Source: an uncultured Clostridia bacterium (GTDB lineage Bacteria; Bacillota; Clostridia; TANB77; CAG-508). Taken from it: 43,825 nucleotides of DNA. Below are positions 1-6,439 of this stretch, in pieces. Where the stretch lies: positions 1 through 43,825 of the forward strand of contig CAQZSK010000012.1 of the NCBI GenBank assembly GCA_948934525.1. The letters are read 5' to 3'. The position numbers were made by a program, and so were the translations under genes. The notes under the pieces were generated by a model. That model was not told where the DNA came from. It searched no databases and saw only the letters and a program-made list of their open reading frames with translations. Positions within the stretch are counted from its first letter, which is position 1, and each line of letters starts with the position of its first letter.

Positions 1-159
1 CTCTTCTATCTGTCCTTTAGCTGATGTCTTTTTTCTTACTATGGGATACCTTTTTACTTTTAGCAATAAGCCTAACCGTTCTTTAGGTGGTAAACTTATT
101 GCTTCTTTCGAAAGTAACTGTTGTTCCATTGAAGTTGTTATTATTGTGTTTTCAGTCAT
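1..159 (-). CDS. Hypothetical protein, 5' part only (cut by window edge)
   Basis: The reverse strand is open from an ATG at 157-159 to the window edge, giving 53 residues that begin MTENTIITTSMEQ. An AGGAGG-type ribosome site lies 8 bases upstream, and a good sigma-A promoter lies at 250-278, so it is a real gene start. The fragment is polar and basic (it contains KRYPIVRKKT) and I do not recognise a family. Codon 28 is an in-frame CGG (76-78) after which this frame stays open. If CGG were read as a +1 shift, as proposed for five genes elsewhere in the window, translation would stop at once at TAG. The gene is thus a possible counter-example, or a recent import with ordinary codon use. Confidence 0.55.
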   Translation of the reverse strand, partial: MTENTIITTSMEQQLLSKEAISLPPKERLGLLLKVKRYPIVRKKTSAKGQIEE

Positions 160-249
160 TTTCTATTCCTCCTTGATAGTATCTCAGAGGGTAAACCCTC
201 CAAGAATTAAAACAAAAACTTTTTAGGTTTACAACTTTTAACTATCTAT

Positions 250-278
250 ATTTTACCAAATTTCTAGTCAAAAGTCAA
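250..278 (-). promoter_or_regulatory. Sigma-A promoter for the left-edge gene
   Basis: On the minus strand TTGACT (273-278) and TAAAAT (250-255) are separated by exactly 17 bases. Transcription would start near 243, leaving a leader of about 84 bases. The leader contains a short GAGGG/CCCTC hairpin (186-199) just before the AGGAGG site. Confidence 0.6.
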
Positions 279-378
279 TTTTATGTCAATTGTAAAATTT
301 TTCAATATTTTAATTACAAATATGAAATTATAGGCATATTTTTCGTAAATAACCTCCTAAAACGCTCCAACGACATAT

Positions 379-460
379 CTGTTTGAACTAATGGAATAGG
401 TAGATGGTTAGGACTTATGACAGAGTTATAGTCCTTGAACCATGAAAAGTTTTCAAACAG
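379..460 (+). ncRNA. Nested stem-loop element (possible structured RNA or transposon-end relic)
   Basis: Two nested stems can be drawn. The outer stem pairs CTGTTTGAA at 379-387 with TTCAAACAG at 452-460. The inner stem pairs TGGTT and GGACT (about 405-419) with AGTCC and AACCA (about 429-443) around a loop of about 14 bases. The pairing works on either strand. It may be a free-standing RNA, a leader, or the scaffold end of a decayed IS200/IS605-type element, since hairpins of this kind sit at the 3' end of tnpB. No transposase remnant is visible, so that reading is only a guess. Confidence 0.35.
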
Positions 461-578
461 GTAATTTTATGAAGCAAGAATTAGAATATTACATTTAGTC
501 AGAAATCAAAACGATACAAAATAAAGGTAATTAACTTATATAATAAAAAATTATCAATTTTTTTCACTAATATGATGT

Positions 579-617
579 TAAAAGACCAGAAAAATCATTC
601 TGGTCTTTTAAGTTTTT
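579..617. terminator. Intrinsic terminator downstream of the lipoprotein gene
   Basis: A 13-base-pair perfect stem (579-591 with 598-610) has a 6-base loop and T-rich tails on both sides, so it could act in both directions. The lipoprotein gene reading left ends 40 bases away. Confidence 0.7.
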
Positions 618-650
618 TGATGCACACCTTAACTAATTTTCGTAATAACT

Positions 651-1505
651 TCAAAGTGTTATTCCTAGCTGTTGCTGACATAATTTTATAATACTTAAAA
701 TTTTTTTACACTGGTTCTCTGAAAGCCTATCCTTATAATCATCGTATGCCCAGATTAATTTATCTACTATATATTCATAGTAAATATCTGATTTATCTTT
801 TTCTTCGGCCAATTCTTCCATTATGATTAAATAACCATCATCGAATTCATAGCTTAATATTACTGGAATATTATAATTTTTTGACAAAAAGAAAATCTCT
901 TCATCAGAATATTTTACATACCCACGTTCTTTAAGAATACTTTGCAATTCTTTTTGCGTCTCTGATTCTGTAAATTTTGTTGTACCATTATCAGCTTTAG
1001 AAAGTGTGATGGCACTTGTTTCTAATTGCTTTTCACAAAGCCTGATTAATGACACAATATCTTCACATTGTTGCTCAGTAAGATTTTTGCCATAATTTTT
1101 ATAGTCCCATACTAGACTTCTTATAAGGCTTTCATATAAAAAATCAACCTCGTTTTCACAAATAGCTCGTTCCCTTACTTGGCGTAAATAGTTATCAAAC
1201 TGGTTACTAAAATCAGAATCGCTTGATGAAGTAGAAAACAGAGGATAATTATAACTTATTGTTAAATAATAAACTTCCCCATGTGACAAAGGATTTCTAC
1301 CATTATTACCATATAATGCCAATAATAAATCTAACTCACTTCTTATAGTAGATACTTGTGGCTCTGAAGTTTCTGCATCGTTTTCTAGCGTATTTGTTTT
1401 TTCTGTTGGATTTTCTTCATTTTTAGTTGATGAACATCCAACAAGGAGGAATACTCCTATAAAGCAAATAATAAGTGCTATTAAAAGTGTTGTTTTCCGT
1501 TTCAT
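651..1505 (-). CDS. Lipoprotein with a duplicated helical domain
   Basis: This is a 284-residue predicted lipoprotein of unknown function. From the chosen start it opens MKRKTT, a hydrophobic stretch and a lipobox LVG-C near residue 24, then an acidic, Asn/Thr/Glu-rich linker. Two related modules follow. The first contains SLVWDYKNYGKNLTEQQC and IVSLIRLCEKQL. The second, ending the protein, contains KLIWAYDDYKDRLSENQC and ILSIIKLCQQQL, which indicates an internal duplication with a conserved Cys pair in each copy. I chose ATG 1503-1505 because GAAAGG lies 9 bases upstream; two earlier ATGs lack this. Its promoter is the best in the window and carries a palindrome. Codon 3 is an in-frame CGG with no alternative start after it, an exception to the CGG pattern elsewhere. 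Confidence 0.75.
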   Translation of the reverse strand: MKRKTTLLIALIICFIGVFLLVGCSSTKNEENPTEKTNTLENDAETSEPQVSTIRSELDLLLALYGNNGRNPLSHGEVYYLTISYNYPLFSTSSSDSDFSNQFDNYLRQVRERAICENEVDFLYESLIRSLVWDYKNYGKNLTEQQCEDIVSLIRLCEKQLETSAITLSKADNGTTKFTESETQKELQSILKERGYVKYSDEEIFFLSKNYNIPVILSYEFDDGYLIIMEELAEEKDKSDIYYEYIVDKLIWAYDDYKDRLSENQCKKILSIIKLCQQQLGITL

Positions 1506-1551
1506 GCATTTCATCCTTTCTTTTTTGACTGTGTGCATCTGATCAATTAAC

Positions 1552-1615
1552 TTAATCGTTTCAATGAAAAAATAACGATTAAAATAATTATATAATTTTA
1601 TATATTTTATGTCAA
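1552..1615 (-). promoter_or_regulatory. Perfect-consensus sigma-A promoter with a palindromic operator
   Basis: Minus strand: TTGACA (1610-1615), 17-base spacer, TATAAT (1587-1592), matching the consensus at all 12 positions. Just downstream, over the predicted start near 1580, TTAATCGTT (1552-1560) and AACGATTAA (1574-1582) form a perfect 9-base inverted repeat 13 bases apart. A promoter this strong with a palindrome on its start site suggests a repressor operator. The same repeat could also form a hairpin in the leader RNA. Confidence 0.75.
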
Positions 1616-1659
1616 GTATACATTTCTTTTATTAGTGATACTATCTTATTTTAATCTTT

Positions 1660-2046
1660 TCATTTTATTATCTCTCTTATATTTTCATCTGCTGTTCCAA
1701 CTAATCTAACCATGCTAGGTAATTGATAAAAGTTTACTGTATTTTCAATACCAAATTCCTCTTCAGTAGCAGAACATAAAAATATTTTTTTATTTAATGC
1801 TAATGCCATCCCTAATTCAATATGAGTTCCTCTTCCTGCTGGTAATAATATAATGATAACGTCAGCTTCCTTAATTCCATCCTGTTCTAATTTAGAATAC
1901 TCTATCAAATCTTCAATAGTTTCATTGCCTTTGAAATTTTTTGCCCAATTATAAGTATGCTTCCAACCATTCTCTTCTAACATCTTTGAATAGTAATTAA
2001 CTAATTCGCAATTTTTCAATCCACTTCCAATATAAAACTTCATCAT
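1660..2046 (-). CDS. Nucleoside 2-deoxyribosyltransferase-like protein
   Basis: A 128-residue single-domain protein. It begins MKFYIGSGLKN, a first beta strand with a glycine turn, and has ADVIIILLPAG followed by GRGTHIELGMALAL near residues 71-85. That last motif (small residue, Glu, Leu-Gly, then Ala-Leu) is the hallmark of the nucleoside 2-deoxyribosyltransferase-like fold, where the Glu acts as nucleophile when the enzyme is active. The family includes transferases, nucleotide hydrolases and proteins of unknown substrate, so the reaction cannot be named. AGGAGA stands upstream of two adjacent ATGs (2046 and 2043) and either could be used. It lies divergent to the TraX-like gene, in an accessory stretch. 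Confidence 0.7.
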   Translation of the reverse strand: MMKFYIGSGLKNCELVNYYSKMLEENGWKHTYNWAKNFKGNETIEDLIEYSKLEQDGIKEADVIIILLPAGRGTHIELGMALALNKKIFLCSATEEEFGIENTVNFYQLPSMVRLVGTADENIREIIK

Positions 2047-2118
2047 TTCATCTCCTATTTTTAATTGTAAAACTTAGAAAAATTATACAACAAACTATTA
2101 AATTTTCCTATACATATA

Positions 2119-2153
2119 TTGCAATTTTCTTTCCCATTTTATATACTTCTCTT
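2119..2153 (+). promoter_or_regulatory. Sigma-A promoter predicted to give a leaderless mRNA
   Basis: TTGCAA (2119-2124), a 17-base spacer and TATACT (2142-2147) precede the ATG at 2154 by only 6 bases. The A of the ATG is thus the expected transcription start. No Shine-Dalgarno-like sequence lies between. Confidence 0.65.
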
Positions 2154-2843
2154 ATGACAAGTTTTATTTTGAAATTAATTGCAATTACTACTATGTTAAT
2201 AGACCATTTAGGTGACGCATGGATAAAACATGTAAGTCCAATGAATTTAATCGGAAGAATTGCTTTCCCTATTTTTGCATTTCAAGTTTCGGAAGGATAT
2301 CTTCATACAAAAAATCTTAAGAAATATTGCTTAAGACTATTTTTGTTTGCATTAATTTCCCAGTTACCATTTATGCAATTTTATTCTCTTTATACAAAAG
2401 GTTTTACTTTAAACATATTCTTCACTTTATTAGTTGGATTGTTAGCTATCTTTCTTTACGATAAAGTAACTAGCTTTGAAAAATTTAATATCTATCTCAA
2501 ACAAGTATTAGGTCTTATTATAGTATTTTTATTAGGAACTTTTTCACAAATCTGTCACTTTGATTATGGCTTTTTTGGAATTGCTGTTATTTTTCTTTTT
2601 TACTTATTTAGAAATGATAGATTGGCTATGATTATTTCTTTTATTACAGCTTGCATATTAAAATATGGAATTTCGTGTATTCTATATGGCTTTAATCCTT
2701 GGTATATTGGATTAGCAATTTTTACAATATTACCAATTATTTTTATTTGCTTATATAATAAAAAGCAAGGTATAAAAGTAAAACACCTTTTTTACCTTTT
2801 CTACCCTGCTCATCTATTTATTTTATACTTTATATTTAGATAG
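2154..2843 (+). CDS. TraX family integral membrane protein
   Basis: A 229-residue polytopic membrane protein with about seven hydrophobic segments. The start, LKLIAITTMLIDHLGDAW, and the following GRIAFPIFAFQVSEGY are typical of the TraX family (PF05857). The family is named for the F-plasmid pilin N-acetylase and belongs to the large group of membrane acyltransferases; in Bacillota its members are chromosomal and mostly of unknown substrate. The gene stands alone on the plus strand with its own promoter. It lacks a ribosome site, and its mRNA probably begins at the ATG. Its stop codon lies inside a hairpin shared with the convergent gpr gene. Acyl transfer to a surface molecule is an inference from the family. 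Confidence 0.8.
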   Translation: MTSFILKLIAITTMLIDHLGDAWIKHVSPMNLIGRIAFPIFAFQVSEGYLHTKNLKKYCLRLFLFALISQLPFMQFYSLYTKGFTLNIFFTLLVGLLAIFLYDKVTSFEKFNIYLKQVLGLIIVFLLGTFSQICHFDYGFFGIAVIFLFYLFRNDRLAMIISFITACILKYGISCILYGFNPWYIGLAIFTILPIIFICLYNKKQGIKVKHLFYLFYPAHLFILYFIFR

Positions 2844-2865
2844 TAGCTGTCTACTATCTATTTTT
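2838..2865. terminator. Bidirectional terminator embedded in the traX-like and gpr stop codons
   Basis: A perfect 9-base-pair stem (2838-2846 with 2851-2859) has a CTGT loop, followed on the plus strand by CTATTTTTG. It contains the TraX-like stop (2841-2843) and the gpr stop (2858-2860), so both coding ends form the terminator. Confidence 0.7.
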
Positions 2866-3799
2866 GTGTAGCAAAGTTAATCCCTCTTGCTACTACACTA
2901 GACATATTTTCTATTAAGTCATCAATTTCTTTTGGTGTTACAATGAAGTTATAATCTGCTGGTTGCAATACTTCTTTAATCATTTGATATTTATCCTCTT
3001 CTTGTAACTGATTTAGGAATTCATTTGAATGAGCTTCTTCTTGCAATTTTTGAATAAATAGATTTAAGCTATCTGCTGCTATTGTTGCTGCTTCTACAAC
3101 TGTTGGAACACCTATTGCAATAACAGGTATACCTAATGTCTCTATAGTTAATTCCTTTCTTTGATTCCCTACTCCTGCACCTGGTACAATACCAGTATCT
3201 GCAATTTGCACTGTACTACTAATTCTTTCAATACTTCTAGAAGCTAAGGCATCTATTACAATTAATAACTTTGGATGTACATTATCTACAATCCCTTTTA
3301 ATATTTCTAATGTCTCTATTCCTGTAGTTCCTAAAACACCTGGCGAAACTGCACTCACTGGTCTTGTCCCTTGTTCTAGTACTTCTGGCATATATGTGAG
3401 CAAATGTCTTGTAATGTCAATATCCTGTATTACTTTTGGTCCTAAAGCATCTGGTGTAACATATAGGTTTCCAAGTCCTACTACCAAAATATCCTCTTGT
3501 GGTTGAATTAAATTTGTAATAAGTGTTTTTAATTCCTGAGTAACTGCTTCTGAAGCTTTTTGTATTTCTTCCTCTCCTGCTATTTTCAAATTCTTAATGT
3601 CTATTGTAATATAGTTTCCTTGTTTTTTTCCAATTGCTTGCTCGCCCTCTGCATTTAGTACCTTTACTCTTGTAATTTTAATTGCCTCTTCTATATTTTC
3701 TTCTTCTGTTTCTAAACCATTAATTTCATTTGCAACATTATTTGCCTTGCGATATAAATCACGTCTTTCCACGGCTAGATCAGTTCTAAAGTTTATCAT
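2858..3799 (-). CDS. gpr: Spore germination endopeptidase GPR
   Basis: A 313-residue GPR (peptidase family A25). GPR degrades the small acid-soluble DNA-binding proteins when a spore germinates; it is made as a zymogen in the forespore and trims its own N-terminus. The start MINFRTDLAVE has the family's FRTDLAVE motif, which is why the ATG at 3797-3799 (AAGGTGG 6-7 bases upstream) is preferred over a start 30 bases earlier. D117 in TPDALGP and D183 in VIDALASRS are 66 residues apart, the spacing of the proposed catalytic aspartates of the Bacillus megaterium enzyme (127 and 193). DTGIVPGAGVGNQR is also conserved. It lies 11 bases after a small coiled-coil gene behind a sigma-G-type promoter. 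It shows the organism forms, or recently formed, endospores. Confidence 0.95.
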   Translation of the reverse strand: MINFRTDLAVERRDLYRKANNVANEINGLETEEENIEEAIKITRVKVLNAEGEQAIGKKQGNYITIDIKNLKIAGEEEIQKASEAVTQELKTLITNLIQPQEDILVVGLGNLYVTPDALGPKVIQDIDITRHLLTYMPEVLEQGTRPVSAVSPGVLGTTGIETLEILKGIVDNVHPKLLIVIDALASRSIERISSTVQIADTGIVPGAGVGNQRKELTIETLGIPVIAIGVPTVVEAATIAADSLNLFIQKLQEEAHSNEFLNQLQEEDKYQMIKEVLQPADYNFIVTPKEIDDLIENMSSVVARGINFATQK

Positions 3800-3810
3800 A
3801 AAATACCACC

Positions 3811-4125
3811 TTACTCTTCTTTTATACACTGGTTATACAATCTCAAACCATCTTTAAATCCTTGCTTGTAGTTCTTTTCACTATAGTAACTAATTTGTAT
3901 TTCATAGTTTTCAATTAGTTTTTCTATTTGTTGAATAATTTTCTTTTTATCATTACTTTCTTTCTCAACTAATTTATTTTCTATTTCCTCTTTAATTTCT
4001 TCTAGTTGAACTGTATTCAATTTGGTCTTTAATTCATTTCTATGTTTACTGCTTTCTGCTTCTATATCTTCTTGTCTAATGCAATATATCTTGTCTATTA
4101 TATCCTCTTTTCTCTCTTGTTCCAT
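3811..4125 (-). CDS. Small coiled-coil protein co-transcribed with gpr
   Basis: A 104-residue hydrophilic protein rich in Glu and Lys, predicted to be nearly all helical, with coiled-coil character through the middle. It ends with YKQGFKDGLRLYNQCIKEE, a GFKDG-type C-terminus seen in many uncharacterised small clostridial proteins. There is no signal peptide or catalytic motif. An AAAGGAGG ribosome site supports the ATG at 4123-4125. It is the first gene of a two-gene unit with gpr (11-base gap) and lies behind a sigma-G-type promoter, which suggests a forespore role. I cannot assign a function. Confidence 0.7.
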   Translation of the reverse strand: MEQERKEDIIDKIYCIRQEDIEAESSKHRNELKTKLNTVQLEEIKEEIENKLVEKESNDKKKIIQQIEKLIENYEIQISYYSEKNYKQGFKDGLRLYNQCIKEE

Positions 4126-4164
4126 CTTTTCCCTCCTTTCTTCTTGTGTTTAATGCTTTATTTC

Positions 4165-4193
4165 TATTATGTCAATAACTTTTTGTTTTATAC
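4165..4193 (-). promoter_or_regulatory. Sigma-G-type forespore promoter for the coiled-coil/gpr unit
   Basis: Minus strand: GTATA (4189-4193) fits the -35 rule GHATR, and CATAATA (4165-4171) fits the -10 rule CATNHTA; the spacer is 17 bases. These are the Bacillus subtilis sigma-G consensus elements, and gpr is forespore-controlled in that species. A sigma-A reading (TTGACA starting beside the -10) is also possible. Confidence 0.5.
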
Positions 4194-4330
4194 TGCTTTA
4201 TTTCCGATATTTTTAAGAAATAATTTAATAGAATTTAAACTATTTTGTGAATTAAATTTTTTGATTATAAATATAACACTTTCATTATAGCCTTCTTTCT
4301 CTCCTTTTACAAGAAAAAACGTATGACATT

Positions 4331-4424
4331 ATTCGACATGCCGTTTACTCATAGGTATTGTTTTTATTACCCTTATAGTATATTTCTTGTTTTGATTTAA
4401 GTGTATATAATTAAATTGTCGAAT
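4331..4424 (+). promoter_or_regulatory. Promoter with two inverted operator-like octamers before the XRE gene
   Basis: ATTCGACA (4331-4338) and TGTCGAAT (4417-4424) are exact reverse complements 78 bases apart. The second begins about 6 bases after TATAAT (4406-4411), on the likely start site. The arrangement fits autoregulation by the downstream regulator with a DNA loop. The -35 is weak. Confidence 0.4.
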
Positions 4425-4457
4425 TTTATAAATATTTTAAGGAAAGAGAGAGAAGAA

Positions 4458-4781
4458 ATGAAAAATGATTTAGAAGTTGGAAATCGAATTAGAGGAATTC
4501 GTGAAGAATTACATATGAGTAGAAATATGTTTTCTGAAAAAGTAAATATCTCTGAATCTTATTTAGCTCAATTAGAATTAGGAAATAAGTCTATTGGAAT
4601 GAATACATTAATTGCTATTTGCGACTATACTGGTTGTTCTGCTGACTATCTTTTATTTGGCGAACATGGACATAATGATACTAGTAAAAAAATCATTCGT
4701 ATTGTAAACCATTTACCTGATAGTTCTCTGGACTTATGCTATGAAATTCTTCGTTCTATAAAAGCCCATTCTGACAATTAA
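4458..4781 (+). CDS. XRE-family transcriptional regulator
   Basis: A 107-residue regulator. Residues 7-65 form a lambda-repressor-type helix-turn-helix: VGNRIRGIREELHMSRN, FSEKVNISESYLAQLELG as the recognition segment, and MNTLIAICDYTGCSADYLLFG at the end. The last 40 residues (HLPDSSLDLCYEILRSIKAH) are probably a small dimerisation tail. I chose ATG 4458-4460 because a GA-rich ribosome site precedes it and the fold starts there; an upstream ATG at 4401 would add 19 unlikely residues inside the promoter. Proteins of this size act as local repressors. Targets are unknown; autoregulation is suggested by the octamer pair upstream. Confidence 0.85.
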   Translation: MKNDLEVGNRIRGIREELHMSRNMFSEKVNISESYLAQLELGNKSIGMNTLIAICDYTGCSADYLLFGEHGHNDTSKKIIRIVNHLPDSSLDLCYEILRSIKAHSDN

Positions 4782-4789
4782 TATATATA

Positions 4790-4843
4790 AATAGAGAAAT
4801 TCAGAAAATATTCATAAATAAATATCTTCTGAATTTCTCTATT
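4790..4843. terminator. Bidirectional terminator between the XRE gene and holA
   Basis: A perfect 17-base-pair stem (4790-4806 with 4827-4843), AATAGAGAAATTCAGAA and its complement, with a 20-base AT-rich loop. The right arm reaches into the holA stop codon (4842-4844). It serves both convergent units. Confidence 0.75.
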
Positions 4844-5871
4844 ATTTTGAACAATATCTACATAGAATTGCTTCTAGACCAAGTTCTAAATCAATTAATC
4901 CTATTTTATAATTTGCATCTAAATTAATAATTTCATCTAATAATTTTCGTAAGTCTAGTTCTTCAAAGTATCTTGCTTGTGTTTTATATTTTGTTACTAA
5001 AAACATTTGATTAGGTTTTAAGTTCATACTAGTAGCCACATCCTGATGATATCTTTCTGCTATTTTTATAATATATAACTTTTTAAAATGATTATATAAT
5101 GTTACCAAAATTCTTTGTATTGGTTCTTTGTTAGCAAGCAGCCCTCGATATACTTCTAATGCTTTTCCGTGTTTCCTTTTTACCTAAATTATCTGTCAAG
5201 TCAAAAATAACTGCTTGTATTTGTTTAATACAAAGCTTGTCAATATCTTCCTTTGTAATTATTCCACCTGTTCCCTTATATTCAATTAATTTTCTAACTT
5301 CATTAATTAGATCTTGCATACTAGTTCCACAAGATTCTACTAAATATTTTGCTGTATTGTCATCTAAAGTTACTTGATAAGCACTTACTAATTTCTTTAA
5401 ATTGGCTACCAATTCTGGCAATTTTAAAAGTGCAAATTCCTTTACTTCTCCTGTTTGCTCTATCATTTGATATAAAGTATTTTTTTCTGACTCCTCTTCT
5501 ATAAAAACAAGCTCTATTGTTTCTTTCAGTTCTTGTTCATTATCTTGAATATAGTTTGCTATTTTTTCCGACAAAGGTAATTTTTCCTGTGATACAGCCT
5601 TTTTCTTTTTTGTTTCCTTTCCTTCTTTTGAAGTTTTTGATTTACTAGCTGTCTTTTTTTCTTTTTTAAAAAGTCCTGTATTCTTTGCTATAATCAATTT
5701 TTTAGGAAAACCAAAAGCTGGAGTCTCTAAGTCAGATATCAACTCTTCTACATTTGTATCATCGATTTGAATGTAGTTAATTCCCTGCACCAATTCTCCA
5801 AAATCTTTTTTTATTTTCTTTACCCTTGTTTCTAATAGATATCTCTCTTCACCAAAAAACAAGTATATCAT
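4842..5871 (-). CDS. holA: DNA polymerase III delta subunit, split by a +1 shift at CGG
   Basis: The clamp-loader delta subunit opens the beta clamp for loading onto DNA. Together the two reading frames give a normal 342-residue protein. It starts MIYLFFGEERYLLE at ATG 5869-5871 (AAGGAG 8 bases upstream), has a Lys-rich insert near residues 75-100, and ends with NLKPNQMFLVTKYK and IGLIDLELGLEAILCRYCSK, the typical delta C-terminus. The first frame runs to codon 234, meets CGG (5167-5169) and stops 11 codons later. Reading GGA in the +1 frame instead restores KET-G-KALEVYRGLLANKEPIQ without a gap. The gene is essential in bacteria and both halves are well conserved, so decay is unlikely. It is last in the murB-yvcK-debranching-ruvC run. 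Confidence 0.88.
5167..5169 (-). other. Candidate +1 recoding site (CGG) in holA
   Basis: Context on the coding strand: ACA CGG AAA A, with codon 235 as CGG. Skipping the C gives GGA (Gly) and the conserved frame. It is one of five identical events in the window. Confidence 0.6.
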
Positions 5872-5885
5872 ATTCTTTGCTCCTT

Positions 5886-5938
5886 TTGTCGCAGTTAGGG
5901 ACAGATGTCGCACAAACTAACGTCCCTAAGTGCGACAT
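5886..5938. repeat. REP-like palindromic element between holA and ruvC
   Basis: A 15-base inverted repeat with one mismatch (5888-5902, GTCGCAGTTAGGGAC, and 5922-5936) encloses a third copy of GTCGCA (5907-5912). TGTCGCAC (5906-5913) also pairs exactly with GTGCGACA (5930-5937), so two mutually exclusive stems are possible. It is markedly GC-richer than its surroundings, sits in a 67-base gene gap and has the look of a REP/MITE-type repeat. I saw no second copy in the window. Confidence 0.5.
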
Positions 5939-6424
5939 TTATAGTTTTGCAGCAAATTTTGCTGAATGTGCATGACAAATTGCTGCTGCCATACTGTCAG
6001 TGGTATCATCCAATTTTGGCAAATTATCTACTCCTAAAATTGCTTTTACCATTCTTTGGACTTGTATTTTATCTGCTCTTCCATAACCTACTACTGCTTG
6101 TTTAATTTGAAGTGGAGTATATTCATAAGTTGCAATTCCTTTTCTACAGCCTACTACTAAAATTACTCCTCTTGCTTGTGCTACATTAATAGCAGTTTTG
6201 GCATTATTATTGAAAAACAATTCTTCAACTGAAATGGCATCTGGCTTATAAGTATCAATAATTTCCTCCAATTCATTATTTAACTTCAATAATCTTTGTG
6301 GAAAAGATTCACCAGCTTTGGTAAGTACTGCTCCTGAAGTGATTAACTTGAACTTATTTCCTACATAATCTATAATACTATATCCTGTAATAGCAAATCC
6401 TGGGTCAATTCCTAGTATTCTCAT
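5939..6424 (-). CDS. ruvC: Holliday junction resolvase RuvC
   Basis: A 161-residue crossover-junction endonuclease, which cuts Holliday junctions with the RuvAB motor. It starts MRILGIDPGFAITGY with the catalytic D7, has VEELFF with Glu near 67-68, and ends DDTTDSMAAAICHAH supplying D140 and D143, completing the four-acid metal site. Length and motifs are normal. AGAAGGA precedes the ATG at the right distance. After frame correction the debranching gene ends only 15 bases upstream, so the two are in one transcript, with holA following across the palindromic element. I see no ruvA or ruvB in the window. Confidence 0.95.
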   Translation of the reverse strand: MRILGIDPGFAITGYSIIDYVGNKFKLITSGAVLTKAGESFPQRLLKLNNELEEIIDTYKPDAISVEELFFNNNAKTAINVAQARGVILVVGCRKGIATYEYTPLQIKQAVVGYGRADKIQVQRMVKAILGVDNLPKLDDTTDSMAAAICHAHSAKFAAKL

Positions 6425-6439
6425 TCTACTTTTCCTTCT

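Larger units (their letters stand above)
160..650. other. Intergenic region of about 490 bases with a structured element
   Basis: I see no gene here. It holds the promoter of the left-edge gene (250-278), a nested hairpin element (379-460) and a terminator hairpin (579-610). The stretch 461-570 is AT-rich with nothing recognisable. Confidence 0.6.
4126..4457. other. Divergent intergenic region of about 330 bases
   Basis: It separates the gpr unit from the XRE regulator. It contains the sigma-G-type promoter (4165-4193) and an inverted pair ATTCGACA (4331-4338) / TGTCGAAT (4417-4424) near a TATAAT (4406-4411). The stretch 4200-4325 is AT-rich with no gene or structure that I can see. Confidence 0.55.

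Noticed and set aside
5159..5377. Plus-strand open frame across the holA break
   Set aside because: It is the shadow of holA; the minus strand carries the conserved delta-subunit sequence on both sides.
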